Source: CALOCN01 sp942491735 (lineage in GTDB: Bacteria; Eisenbacteria; RBG-16-71-46; JABDJR01). From it: a stretch of DNA of 64,000 nucleotides. A program made the translations under genes and the position numbers. Numbering within the stretch: the first letter of the stretch is position 1; each line of letters opens with the position of its first letter. The notes under the pieces were generated by a model that ran no database searches, was not told the origin of the DNA, and worked only from the letters and a program-made list of their open reading frames with translations. The DNA is taken from NCBI GenBank assembly GCA_942491735.1, contig CALOCN010000013.1, positions 1 through 64,000 on the forward strand, read 5' to 3'. Shown here piece by piece: positions 37,360-45,941 of this stretch.

Positions 37360-38171
37360 GCCTTCGTCGGACAGGTCTCCCCTCCCTCATCCTGCTGGCC
37401 CTGGCCGTGGTGCTGGGGGGGGCGAGTTGTGGAGAGGATCCCCAGCCCGACTGGCAACTGGTGTGGTCGGACGAGTTCGACGGGCCGGCCGGTGCCCTAC
37501 CCGACCCCGGCAACTGGCGGTTCGACGTAGGAACGGGCTGGGGCAACCGGCAACTGGAGTTCGACACCAAGCGCCCCGAGAACGTGTCCACCGACGGCAA
37601 CGGAAACCTGGCCATCATCGCGCGCGAAGAGGACTACCAGGGCAGCCGCTACACCTCGGGCCGGATCAATACCCTGGGCTTCTTCGATCAGGCCATGGGA
37701 CGGTTCGAGGCGCGCATCAAGTTGCCCATAGGCCAGGGGATCTGGCCGGCCTTCTGGATGCTCGGCTCGGACTTCCAGCAGGTGGGTTGGCCGACCTGCG
37801 GCGAGATCGACATCATGGAGTACCGGGGCCAGGAGCCACGACGGCTCATCGGGTCCCTCCATGGCCCGGGGTACTCGGGCGGGGCCTCGGTGGGGGGCAG
37901 CACCCTCTACGACGGCGGCGGCCTCAACGACGGGTTCCACATCTATGCCATCGAGTGGGACGAGGACGGCATCACCTGGTTTCTCGACGATCTGGCCTAC
38001 CAGACCAAGGGCATCCGGAGCGTGCCGGGCCAGTGGGTCTTTGATCACCCGTTCTTCATCATTCTCAACGTGGCGGTGGGCGGCAACTTCGTCGGGTCGC
38101 CCGATGAGACCACGATCTTTCCCCAGACCATGCTGGTCGACTACGTTCGGGTCTACCAGCGCGGATCATGA
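37356..38171 (+). CDS. GH16 endo-beta-1,3-glucanase (laminarinase-type) lipoprotein
   Basis: 271 residues, GTG start overlapping the ROK stop. Lipobox GGASC with Cys25. The single domain is GH16: LVWSDEFDG opening, and the catalytic motif CGEIDIMEYRG with Glu150, Asp152 and Glu155. The pattern GIWPAFWMLG and the ending ILNVAVGGNFVG with MLVDYVRVYQ are typical of laminarinases. It would cut beta-1,3-glucan at the cell surface or in the periplasm, feeding the ABC importer encoded directly downstream (ATGA overlap). Confidence 0.92.
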   Translation: MSLRRTGLPSLILLALAVVLGGASCGEDPQPDWQLVWSDEFDGPAGALPDPGNWRFDVGTGWGNRQLEFDTKRPENVSTDGNGNLAIIAREEDYQGSRYTSGRINTLGFFDQAMGRFEARIKLPIGQGIWPAFWMLGSDFQQVGWPTCGEIDIMEYRGQEPRRLIGSLHGPGYSGGASVGGSTLYDGGGLNDGFHIYAIEWDEDGITWFLDDLAYQTKGIRSVPGQWVFDHPFFIILNVAVGGNFVGSPDETTIFPQTMLVDYVRVYQRGS

Positions 38172-39838
38172 AGCAACCCGCGGTCCGGATCGTCACCCTT
38201 GTCTCGGCTGCCCTTGCCCTGCTCCAGCTCAGCGCCTGTACGCGCCAGGTGGAGCGATCCGAGGACGGGGTGCTGGTGGTTTCCCAGGAACAGACCGCGG
38301 CCTGGATCCGCAACTTCAACCCGCTCACCACGGCCAGTTCGGCCCGCTGGCCCACCCTGGCCGGGATCTACGAACCGCTCTATGTGTTCAACAGCGTCAA
38401 GTCCGAGCACGTCCCGTGGCTGGCGGTGGCCCACGAATGGCGTGGGGACAATCGGGTTCTGCGGGTGACCACCCGGGATGGGGTCCTGTGGTCCGACGGC
38501 ACCCCGTTCAGCGCCCATGACGTGGGGTTCACCTTCAACCTCATCAAGGAGCATGCCGCCCTGGATCGGCGCGGGGTGTGGAAGTTCCTCGCCGCCGTGG
38601 ACGTGGTGGATGACCGCACCGTCGACTTCTCCTTCCAGCGGATCTTTATCCCCGGCATGTCCGAGATCGTGGCCCAACAGCCGGTGCCCCGGCATATCTG
38701 GAGCGAGGTCGAGGACCCGGTGACCTTCACCAACGAGAACCCGGTGGCCACGGGGCCGTTCACCGAGGTCCGACTGTTCCGCAACCAGGTCTTCGAGCTG
38801 GGACGCAACCCGCGCTACTGGCAGGAAGGCAAGCCGGCCATCAAGGCGTTGCGTTTTCCCGCGCTCTCCACCAACGACCGCGCGAACCTTGCCCTGGTCT
38901 TCGACGAGGTGGACTGGGCGGGCAACTTCATTCCGGCGGTGGACCGGGTCTACGTGGGCCGGGATCCTGAATTTCACGACTACTGGTTTCCCCGCACCGG
39001 GAGCACGGTCTTTCTCTACGCCAACACCACCCGCAAGCCCTTCGACGACGTCCGGGTACGCAAGGCGGTGAGCATGGCCATTGACCGGGAGTTGCTGGTC
39101 GATGTCGCGGTCTTTCGCTACTCCCGGCCCAGCGATGCGACCGGTTTCAGCGATGCCTACGCGGCGTGGCTCAACCCGGAGATCGCGGAGAGCGGGGAGT
39201 GGGTGCGCCATGACGTGGCGCGCGCCAATGCGCTCCTGGACGAGGCCGGTCACACCCGGGGCGAGGACGGCATCCGCCGTCACCCCGACGGCTCTCCCTG
39301 GGAGTACGAGATCCTGGTGGTGTCCGGTTGGTCCGATTGGGTGCGTGCGTGCCAGGCCATCGCGCGGGACCTGCAGGCGATCGGGATCGATGCCTCGGTG
39401 CGTGCCTTCGACTTCAGTGCCTGGTTCCAGCGGGTGCAGAAGGGTGAGTTCGATCTCACCCTGGGCTGGTCCTTCGAGGGACCCACGCCCTACATCTTCT
39501 ACCGCAACCTGATGGGGAGCGAGACGGTGCGCCCGGAAGGCGTGACCTGGGGATCCAATTGGCACCGCTACGGAAGCGAGACCGCCGACCGGGCCCTGGA
39601 AGCGTTCGAGCTGGAGCCGGATCCGGCGCGACAGCGCGCCCTCAGCGACGAGTTGCAGCGGGTCTTTGTCGAGGAAGTGCCGGCGATTCCGCTCTACCCC
39701 AACCTCTCCTGGGCGGAGTTCAACACCCGTCGCTTTACCGGGTTTCCTACCCGCGACAATCCGTACGCCGACCCGTCCCCCAACAAGATGGATCGCGGAG
39801 AATGTCTCCTCGTCCTGACCACGGTCACCCCCCGCTAG
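38168..39838 (+). CDS. ABC importer substrate-binding lipoprotein (SBP_bac_5, Opp/Dpp type)
   Basis: 556 residues. Lipobox QLSAC with Cys24. The family signature is seen in WPTLAGIYEPLYVF and in DGTPFSAHDVGFTFNLI, and the later KPFDDVRVRKAVSMAIDREL. The family is named for peptides, but members in Thermotoga bind cellobiose and laminaribiose, and the position between GH16 and permease genes points to glucan oligosaccharides. Start overlaps the GH16 stop. Confidence 0.9.
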   Translation: MKQPAVRIVTLVSAALALLQLSACTRQVERSEDGVLVVSQEQTAAWIRNFNPLTTASSARWPTLAGIYEPLYVFNSVKSEHVPWLAVAHEWRGDNRVLRVTTRDGVLWSDGTPFSAHDVGFTFNLIKEHAALDRRGVWKFLAAVDVVDDRTVDFSFQRIFIPGMSEIVAQQPVPRHIWSEVEDPVTFTNENPVATGPFTEVRLFRNQVFELGRNPRYWQEGKPAIKALRFPALSTNDRANLALVFDEVDWAGNFIPAVDRVYVGRDPEFHDYWFPRTGSTVFLYANTTRKPFDDVRVRKAVSMAIDRELLVDVAVFRYSRPSDATGFSDAYAAWLNPEIAESGEWVRHDVARANALLDEAGHTRGEDGIRRHPDGSPWEYEILVVSGWSDWVRACQAIARDLQAIGIDASVRAFDFSAWFQRVQKGEFDLTLGWSFEGPTPYIFYRNLMGSETVRPEGVTWGSNWHRYGSETADRALEAFELEPDPARQRALSDELQRVFVEEVPAIPLYPNLSWAEFNTRRFTGFPTRDNPYADPSPNKMDRGECLLVLTTVTPR

Positions 39839-39848
39839 GAGACTCGGT

Positions 39849-40832
39849 ATGCGCTACATCCTGAGTCGGATCGGGTTCTACGCGTTGGCCGCGTGGGTGG
39901 CGGTGACCCTGAACTTCTTCCTGCCCCGTCTCATGCCCGGAGACCCGGCCACCGCACTCTTCGCCAGGTTCAGGGGGCAACTGGGACCCGAGGCCATGGA
40001 GTCCCTGCGCGAGACGTTTGGACTGGCCGACGCTCCACTCTGGAAGCAATACCTGACGTATCTGAGTCACGTCCTGAAGGGGGACTTCGGGGTCTCGGTC
40101 GCCTACTTCCCCAGCCCGGTCATCGAGGTGATCGGGACCGGGTTGTTGTGGACGCTCTTCCTCGCCGGGAGTGCGGTGCTGATCAGCTTCACCATTGGGA
40201 CCCTGCTGGGAGTGTGCGCGGCGTGGTGGCGACACAGCTGGATCGACAACATACTCCCCGCGACGTTTGCCTTTCTGGGAGCGTTCCCCTACTTCTGGCT
40301 GGCCATGGTGGCGCTCTACATCCTGGGGTTCACCCTCAACTGGTTCCCCCTGGGTCACGCCTACGGGGATGATCTCACGCCCGGGTTCAACTGGCTGTTC
40401 ATCTCGGATGTCATCCGCCATGCGGTCCTTCCGGTGGGCACGGTGGTTCTGGCCACCGTGGGAGGCTGGCTCCTCTCCATGCGCAACGTGATGATCGGGG
40501 TGCTGGGCTCGGACTACGTGAACCTGGCCCGGGCCAAGGGGCTCTCGCCGGGACGGGTGGTCCTGCGCTACGCGGCCCGCAACGCGCTGCTGCCCAGCGT
40601 GACCAGCTTCGGTATGGCGCTGGGGTTCATCCTGGGCGGGTCGCTCCTCACCGAGATCGTGTTCAGCTATCCGGGTCAGGGCTACCTGCTGGTGCAGGCG
40701 GTGGGGAACCAGGACTATCCGCTCATGCAGGGGATCTTTCTCGTGATCACCATGGCGGTCCTCGGCGCCAACCTCCTTGTCGACATGGTCTATCTGTGGC
40801 TCGATCCCCGCACCCGGGACGCAACGTCATGA
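39849..40832 (+). CDS. ABC importer permease, DppB/OppB type
   Basis: 327 residues with six membrane helices. N-terminal region YILSRIGFYALAAWVAVTLN and LMPGDPAT is typical of DppB, and the EAA loop reads LARAKGLSPGRVVLRYAARN. Ribosome site AGGAG. Partner of the next permease; ATGA overlap between them. Likely substrate: glucan oligosaccharides, by context. Confidence 0.92.
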   Translation: MRYILSRIGFYALAAWVAVTLNFFLPRLMPGDPATALFARFRGQLGPEAMESLRETFGLADAPLWKQYLTYLSHVLKGDFGVSVAYFPSPVIEVIGTGLLWTLFLAGSAVLISFTIGTLLGVCAAWWRHSWIDNILPATFAFLGAFPYFWLAMVALYILGFTLNWFPLGHAYGDDLTPGFNWLFISDVIRHAVLPVGTVVLATVGGWLLSMRNVMIGVLGSDYVNLARAKGLSPGRVVLRYAARNALLPSVTSFGMALGFILGGSLLTEIVFSYPGQGYLLVQAVGNQDYPLMQGIFLVITMAVLGANLLVDMVYLWLDPRTRDATS

Positions 40833-41764
40833 GCGCGCCGGTCCAGGCCACGGGGCTGGGCGCCTGGTGGCAGGCCATTCGCCGCGATCGCAAAGCCTCC
40901 ATTGGCGCGGCGATCATGGCGGTGTTCGGCCTCATCGCCATTGTCGGGCCACTGCTGGTCGCGGATCCGCATGCCCTGGTCGGCATTCCCCTGGATCCCC
41001 CCTCGGCGCAGCATTGGCTTGGCACGACCGGGCAGGGCCAGGACGTGCTGGCCCAGATGGTGGTGGGCACCCGGGTTTCCCTGGCCATTGGTTTTGCGGT
41101 GGGGTTGGTGGTGGTGCTGGTGGGAGCGTTGATCGGGGTCACCGCGGGATACTTCGGTGGCCGGGTCGACGGCGCCCTCTCGCTGCTGGTCAACGTGTTC
41201 CTGGTCATTCCCGGCCTCCCCTTGGCCATCGTGCTGGCGGCGTACCTGCCGTCCGGCCCGCTCACCCTGGGCGCGGTGCTGGTGGTGACCGGGTGGGCGT
41301 GGAATGCGCGGGTGATCCGGGCCCAGACCCTCTCCGTTCGTCGTCGTGACTTTGTCTCCGCCGCGTTGGTTTCCGGCGAGTCCAGTTTCCGGATCATCGC
41401 CTTCGAGATCCTGCCCACCATGACCTCGCTTCTGGTCGCCCAGGTGATCGGAAGCACGGTGTACGCGATCGGCGCCCAGGTGGGGCTGGAGTTCCTGGGA
41501 ATCGGGGATGTGTCGTCGGTCACTTGGGGAACCAACCTGTACTGGGCCCAGAACGATTCCGCGTTGCTGACCGGCGCCTGGTGGACCTTCGCCCCCACCG
41601 GACTCTGCGTGGCCCTGGTCGGTTTCGGTCTCACCCTGCTCAACTCGGGTTTCGACGAGATCACCAACCCGCGACTGGTGCTGGAACGCGCCTGGCGTGG
41701 ATGGCTGATCAAGCGGGGACACGAACCCGGACGCTCGACCCCGGTGGTGCTCAAGCATGACTGA
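40829..41764 (+). CDS. ABC importer permease, DppC/OppC type
   Basis: 311 residues; the ATG overlapping the upstream stop was chosen over an earlier in-frame start. Five or six membrane helices, with the DppC landmarks HWLGTTGQGQDVLAQMVVGT near the N-terminus and the EAA-like loop SAALVSGESSFRIIAFEILP. The gene also overlaps the following ATPase gene by 8 nt. Forms the channel with the DppB-type subunit. Confidence 0.92.
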   Translation: MSAPVQATGLGAWWQAIRRDRKASIGAAIMAVFGLIAIVGPLLVADPHALVGIPLDPPSAQHWLGTTGQGQDVLAQMVVGTRVSLAIGFAVGLVVVLVGALIGVTAGYFGGRVDGALSLLVNVFLVIPGLPLAIVLAAYLPSGPLTLGAVLVVTGWAWNARVIRAQTLSVRRRDFVSAALVSGESSFRIIAFEILPTMTSLLVAQVIGSTVYAIGAQVGLEFLGIGDVSSVTWGTNLYWAQNDSALLTGAWWTFAPTGLCVALVGFGLTLLNSGFDEITNPRLVLERAWRGWLIKRGHEPGRSTPVVLKHD

Positions 41765-42788
41765 GCCGCTCCTCTCCATACGCGACTTCTGTGTCGACTA
41801 CATCACCGACAACGGATCGGTGCGGGCCATCGATGAGGTTTCCCTGGATGTCATGCCGGGCGAGATCCTGGGGGTGGCCGGTGAGTCGGGGAGCGGCAAG
41901 ACGACCCTGGCCCAGGCGATCCTGAGAATCCTTCGCCCCCCCGCGGTCATCACCGGTGGATCCGTACTGTTCGAGGGCCAGGACCTTCTCACCCTGGAAG
42001 AGAACGAGCTGCGGGCCCTGCGCTGGAGCCGGATCTCCATGGTGTTCCAGAGCGCGATGGATGCCCTCAACCCGGTCCTGACCGTGGGAGAACAGATCAC
42101 CGACACGCTGTTGGCCAAACCCAACACCCGGGCATTGGAGAACCCCTCCATGCGGGTGGGTGAGCAGATCACCGATGCCATGCGGGCTCACGGGGCGACC
42201 CACTCGGACGATGCGCGCGGGCGAGCGGGGGAGCTGCTGGAGATGGTGGGGATCCCGGCCGACCGCCTGGACAGCTACGCCCATCAGCTTTCAGGAGGCA
42301 TGCGGCAGCGGGTGGGGATTGCCCTTGCCCTGGCCCTCAATCCGTCCCTGGTCATTCTGGATGAGCCCACCACGGCCCTCGACGTCATCGTGGAGCGGGA
42401 GATCCTGGAACGGATCCGGGAGCTACAGAAGTCCCTCGGGTTCGCGGTGATCTTCATCACCCACGACCTCTCGCGCATGCTCCAGTTCTCGGACCGGGTC
42501 GCGGTGTTCTATGCGGCGCGGCTGGCCGAGGTGGGGCCCTCCAGTGAGCTGCGCACCAACCCGCGCCACCCCTACACGCAGGGGCTGCTCAAGGCGTTTC
42601 CTTCGGTGCACCCCGGAGCGGAAGTGCCCCAGAGCATTCCGGGCTCCCCGCCCAGTCTGCGAACCCCCCCCAGCGGTTGCCGGTTTCATCCGCGGTGCGC
42701 GCGGGCCGAGGATCTTTGCTCGCGCGAGAAGCCGGCCGCGGTGTCCATCGGCGAGGGGCACGTGGCCCGCTGCCATTTCGCGAAGTAG
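41757..42788 (+). CDS. ABC importer ATPase, DppD/OppD type
   Basis: 343 residues. Walker A GESGSGKTT (near 43), Q-loop region MVFQSAMDALNP, signature HQLSGGMRQRVGIA, Walker B LVILDEPTTALDV and the Opp-type C-terminal extension with four cysteines (CRFHPRCARAEDLC). Between Q-loop and signature, VGEQITD occurs twice, at residues 110 and 134, within related flanks; this looks like a 72-nt internal duplication. The usual partner ATPase is not next in this operon but in the convergent one. Its stop abuts the stop of the opposite gene (TAG/CTA). Confidence 0.92.
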   Translation: MTEPLLSIRDFCVDYITDNGSVRAIDEVSLDVMPGEILGVAGESGSGKTTLAQAILRILRPPAVITGGSVLFEGQDLLTLEENELRALRWSRISMVFQSAMDALNPVLTVGEQITDTLLAKPNTRALENPSMRVGEQITDAMRAHGATHSDDARGRAGELLEMVGIPADRLDSYAHQLSGGMRQRVGIALALALNPSLVILDEPTTALDVIVEREILERIRELQKSLGFAVIFITHDLSRMLQFSDRVAVFYAARLAEVGPSSELRTNPRHPYTQGLLKAFPSVHPGAEVPQSIPGSPPSLRTPPSGCRFHPRCARAEDLCSREKPAAVSIGEGHVARCHFAK

Positions 42789-45700
42789 CTACAGCGAAAC
42801 GGTCATGTAGGTCCGGATCTCCCACTCGTTGCCGTTCTCTCCCGGCAAGGTGGGATCGCACAGACCGGTTTCGGGGTCGATCCCCGGGCAATACCGCGGC
42901 GAATACTGATCCAGGGTCCGGTAGGTGGTGCGGATGCCGATCCGGGTCTGCGGGTTGTCGAAGGTGAACCAGCGGGGCGCGCCGAGGGCGTAGGAGATGT
43001 CCCCCATGACCTGGAAGGGGAAGGTCAGGTTGAAGTTGCGGTGGAAGTCGTAGGGACCCCAGTCGTTGAACTTGACGAAGGTCTCGAACGACGTCCGCCC
43101 GGCCGTGACCCGCAGGTCGGCGCCAAAGCGGTTGATCTTGCGCGGATCGTTGCCGTCGGGCTCTGCCGTCCCGAAATAGAGCCCCCCGATGATGCGCGAG
43201 GTCCGGGTAAGCCGTGACTTGACGCGTCCGTTGACCTCCCACAGGTCGCGGGCCGGAGGGGCTCCGGGAAACGCGAAGATGGTTCCATCGGCAAGAATTC
43301 CCAGCCCGGCGTCCTGGGTGGTCGGCAGGTGGCGAAAGACATAGCCAAGGCTCCAGGCCAGCTTCGAATCCTCGACAGCGTCGTTGTCCCACTCCCAGAA
43401 CCAGGTGGCTCCGGTCGGGTCGTACACCAGCATCGCTTCGCCGGCCACCATCTCGCGGTTGCCTCGGACCGAGAAGGGGTCGTTGATGATGTCGCGTGGA
43501 CGAGCGGGAGCGGGCACTCCCTCGGCCGGGATGGGGTCCACGTGCGGTTTCTGCCACATGAAGTTCGGGGCGATCTGCCAGCTGCCGTTGAAGTTGTAGG
43601 CAAACCCGGTGAGGAAGTTCGCCGCGTTGCCGTTCCCCGGATCCTTCAGGCTCCAGTCGGTGAACGTCTTGACCTCGGTTGGGCCGGTCCGCGCCACCAG
43701 GCCGAGCAGGGCGCCCTGGGCATACCAGTGCCAGCCGCCGGTCTCGTAGGTGATCTTCGCCTTGCCGCCCAGCGTGTCCTCTCCCTTGACCGTGTCCTCG
43801 AGCACGACCGTCTCGCCATCGCGCTCGTCGAGGATCTGGAAGGCCTCCCCGACGTCGGGCGATCCGGACCAGATCCCCCCGGCCTGGATGTTGAACCCGC
43901 GCCAGTTGGTGTCGAAGGAGAGCGCGAGCTTGCGGGTCTCCCGCTGGGGAATCGCGGCGGAACTCGTGGCGGTTCCCTGCTGGGCGAGGTCTTCCTGGAA
44001 GATCGCCGTCCAGTCCATGCCGCCGAGGTTGCGTTGGTACTTGAGCATGATGCTGGGGTTGGCACCCCACCACAGCTGGGGGCCGAAAGCGAGCTTGAAA
44101 CCGTTGAAGGTCTTCTTGCCCTCGATCTCCACCCCGATCGGGGCCTCGCCGTTGTAGATGTCGATGTTCGGTCCGTAGTAGGCATCCCGGCGAAGACCAA
44201 AGAAATCCCCTTCGTACTGCCAATGCAGCATGCCGGTGCGGTAGAACCCGTGCAGGTTGAAGTACTGGTCTTCCCAGTCCACCGTGGACCGGTAGACCTT
44301 GACCCGTTCGATGCCCTCGAGAGGGACCGGGTCGCCGTTCTCATCGGTGATGGTCTGGATGCGTCCCCGGTTCTCGTAGAAGATCTGGTCGATGGGGTTG
44401 ACCGCGACGTGTCCGAGGATGTTGAGGGAGAGGGTCCCGCGGAGGTTGGCCGAGGGCTTCACCTCGAAGTCGGTGTAGAACGACTCCATGTGGTCGAATC
44501 CAAGGAACGACGGGATCTCGGGCTGTGCGTTGAGGACGTCGGGAATGCTGGTGTTGGAACCGCCGGTGCTGTAGGTCCGCACGTCGATCCGCACGTTGGT
44601 GACCCGTACCTTGCCGCCTTCCTCTGCCTTGAGCGCGGCGCTGCTGGATCGGGCCTGGAGGGCGGCGTAGGCGGGGTCGATGGCGCCGAAGTGCGCCCGG
44701 ATCGCTCCCAGATCGGTGTCGGGCCCGTAGGGATCCAGCTCATAGGCGTCCTTCAGGGCGAAGAACGCGGCACGCGGGAAGACCTCGAACAGGCCCTGGC
44801 TGTCCGAGGGGCCCTTGGCGCAGATCCCCCACCACTCCTCGTTCATGTTGTTCTCGCCCTCGACGTAGTCCCAGGGGTACCCCCCGTTGGGCCAGGAGGC
44901 ATTGGCGTCGTGGACATCCAGGTTCTCGGTCTGCTTGTACTTCCACCACCCGTCGCTCCACTGGAAGGTCAGCCCGCCGATGCAGTTGCCCACCAGCCCC
45001 TTGCCGTAGGACTGCTCGTAGATCTCCTGCCACTGACCCAGCAACCACTTGGCCTGGGGAATCTGGTCCTCCCGCATGGTCTTGGCATTGAAGGCGTCGG
45101 CTCCGAATTCGGTGAACAGGGTCGGGATGCCGAGCTTGTCCTTCACCTCCTGGTAGAAGTCGCGCGCGGAGATGCCGCGGTAGACATTGGACCCGAGGAT
45201 GTCGATGTTCGAACATTCCTGGACGATCAGATCGATGTACTGGAGGTCGCCGTTGGCGATGGACACCGGTCGCTGGGTGTCCACCTCCTTGATGGCCGCG
45301 GTCACCTCGCCGAAGAGCGAGTAGAGGTGCTTGGCCCGGGCGGCATCCCGCTCTCCTTCCGGGAGGGCTTGGATCTCGTTGGAGTTCCAGGAGAGACCGT
45401 AGTTGTTCTCGTTGCCCAACAACCACATGAGCACGCCCGGAGTGTCCTTGAACTCCTCGACGAGGGCGACGATCTCGGCCGTCACCTCCGTGCGCAGGCG
45501 CGGGTCGGAGTAGTCGACCGAGGGGATCCACTGGCCATCCAGAAGGTATCCATAGCGGGCCATGGCGTGGTTGAGGATGGTGTAGATGCCGTAGGTCTCG
45601 TAGATGTACTTCACCCAGCGGGGCGGGACGCCGTTGTACTGGCGGATGGCGTTGACCCCCATCCGGCGCAGGAGCGGCATCTCCATGGCGAGCGCGGCGA

Positions 45701-45941
45701 TGATGAACTCGTCCGACTGGGTCCACAGGCTGTAGTTGTAGTTGGTCCCGATGGGGAAGTAGTCCCAGTTCATCCCCAGGACCATGAAGTCCTTGCCGTC
45801 GACCTGGAGCTTGTGACCCTGTGCGTCCGAGATGATCTCGACCTGTTGCACCTGGGCCAGGGCCGGTGTCGTGGCCAGGAGACCCGTGATCAACAGCAGC
45901 GGACGTACGAACGGCAGGCGAATGCAACCAGGGAGACTCAA
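42789..45941 (-). CDS. Clan GH-A glycosidase fused to a putative outer-membrane beta-barrel
   Basis: 1050 residues. A TTG start overlaps the stop of the GH1 gene and has GAGGAA 6 nt upstream; a signal peptide (LLLITGLLATTPALAQ) follows. Residues 35-430 are a TIM-barrel glycosidase of the GH2/GH5-like clan A: acid/base Glu178 in WLLGNENNYGLSW and nucleophile Glu278 in TLFTEFGADAF. From about residue 460 to the end the sequence alternates polar and hydrophobic residues with many aromatic belts (WHWYAQGALLGLVAR; FLTGFAYNFNGSWQIAPNFM; WSLGYVFRHL; YDFHRNFNLTFPFQVMGD), as in porins; it ends in EIRTYMTVSL. I read this as an outer-membrane barrel carrying an exoglycosidase, perhaps both enzyme and pore for glucan fragments. 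The family within clan A is not certain. Confidence 0.75.
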   Translation of the reverse strand: MSLPGCIRLPFVRPLLLITGLLATTPALAQVQQVEIISDAQGHKLQVDGKDFMVLGMNWDYFPIGTNYNYSLWTQSDEFIIAALAMEMPLLRRMGVNAIRQYNGVPPRWVKYIYETYGIYTILNHAMARYGYLLDGQWIPSVDYSDPRLRTEVTAEIVALVEEFKDTPGVLMWLLGNENNYGLSWNSNEIQALPEGERDAARAKHLYSLFGEVTAAIKEVDTQRPVSIANGDLQYIDLIVQECSNIDILGSNVYRGISARDFYQEVKDKLGIPTLFTEFGADAFNAKTMREDQIPQAKWLLGQWQEIYEQSYGKGLVGNCIGGLTFQWSDGWWKYKQTENLDVHDANASWPNGGYPWDYVEGENNMNEEWWGICAKGPSDSQGLFEVFPRAAFFALKDAYELDPYGPDTDLGAIRAHFGAIDPAYAALQARSSSAALKAEEGGKVRVTNVRIDVRTYSTGGSNTSIPDVLNAQPEIPSFLGFDHMESFYTDFEVKPSANLRGTLSLNILGHVAVNPIDQIFYENRGRIQTITDENGDPVPLEGIERVKVYRSTVDWEDQYFNLHGFYRTGMLHWQYEGDFFGLRRDAYYGPNIDIYNGEAPIGVEIEGKKTFNGFKLAFGPQLWWGANPSIMLKYQRNLGGMDWTAIFQEDLAQQGTATSSAAIPQRETRKLALSFDTNWRGFNIQAGGIWSGSPDVGEAFQILDERDGETVVLEDTVKGEDTLGGKAKITYETGGWHWYAQGALLGLVARTGPTEVKTFTDWSLKDPGNGNAANFLTGFAYNFNGSWQIAPNFMWQKPHVDPIPAEGVPAPARPRDIINDPFSVRGNREMVAGEAMLVYDPTGATWFWEWDNDAVEDSKLAWSLGYVFRHLPTTQDAGLGILADGTIFAFPGAPPARDLWEVNGRVKSRLTRTSRIIGGLYFGTAEPDGNDPRKINRFGADLRVTAGRTSFETFVKFNDWGPYDFHRNFNLTFPFQVMGDISYALGAPRWFTFDNPQTRIGIRTTYRTLDQYSPRYCPGIDPETGLCDPTLPGENGNEWEIRTYMTVSL

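Noticed and set aside
42034..42060. tRNA, rRNA, CRISPR or insertion sequences anywhere in the window
   Set aside because: No cloverleaf, conserved rRNA stretch, spaced direct-repeat array or transposase-like frame was recognised on either strand.
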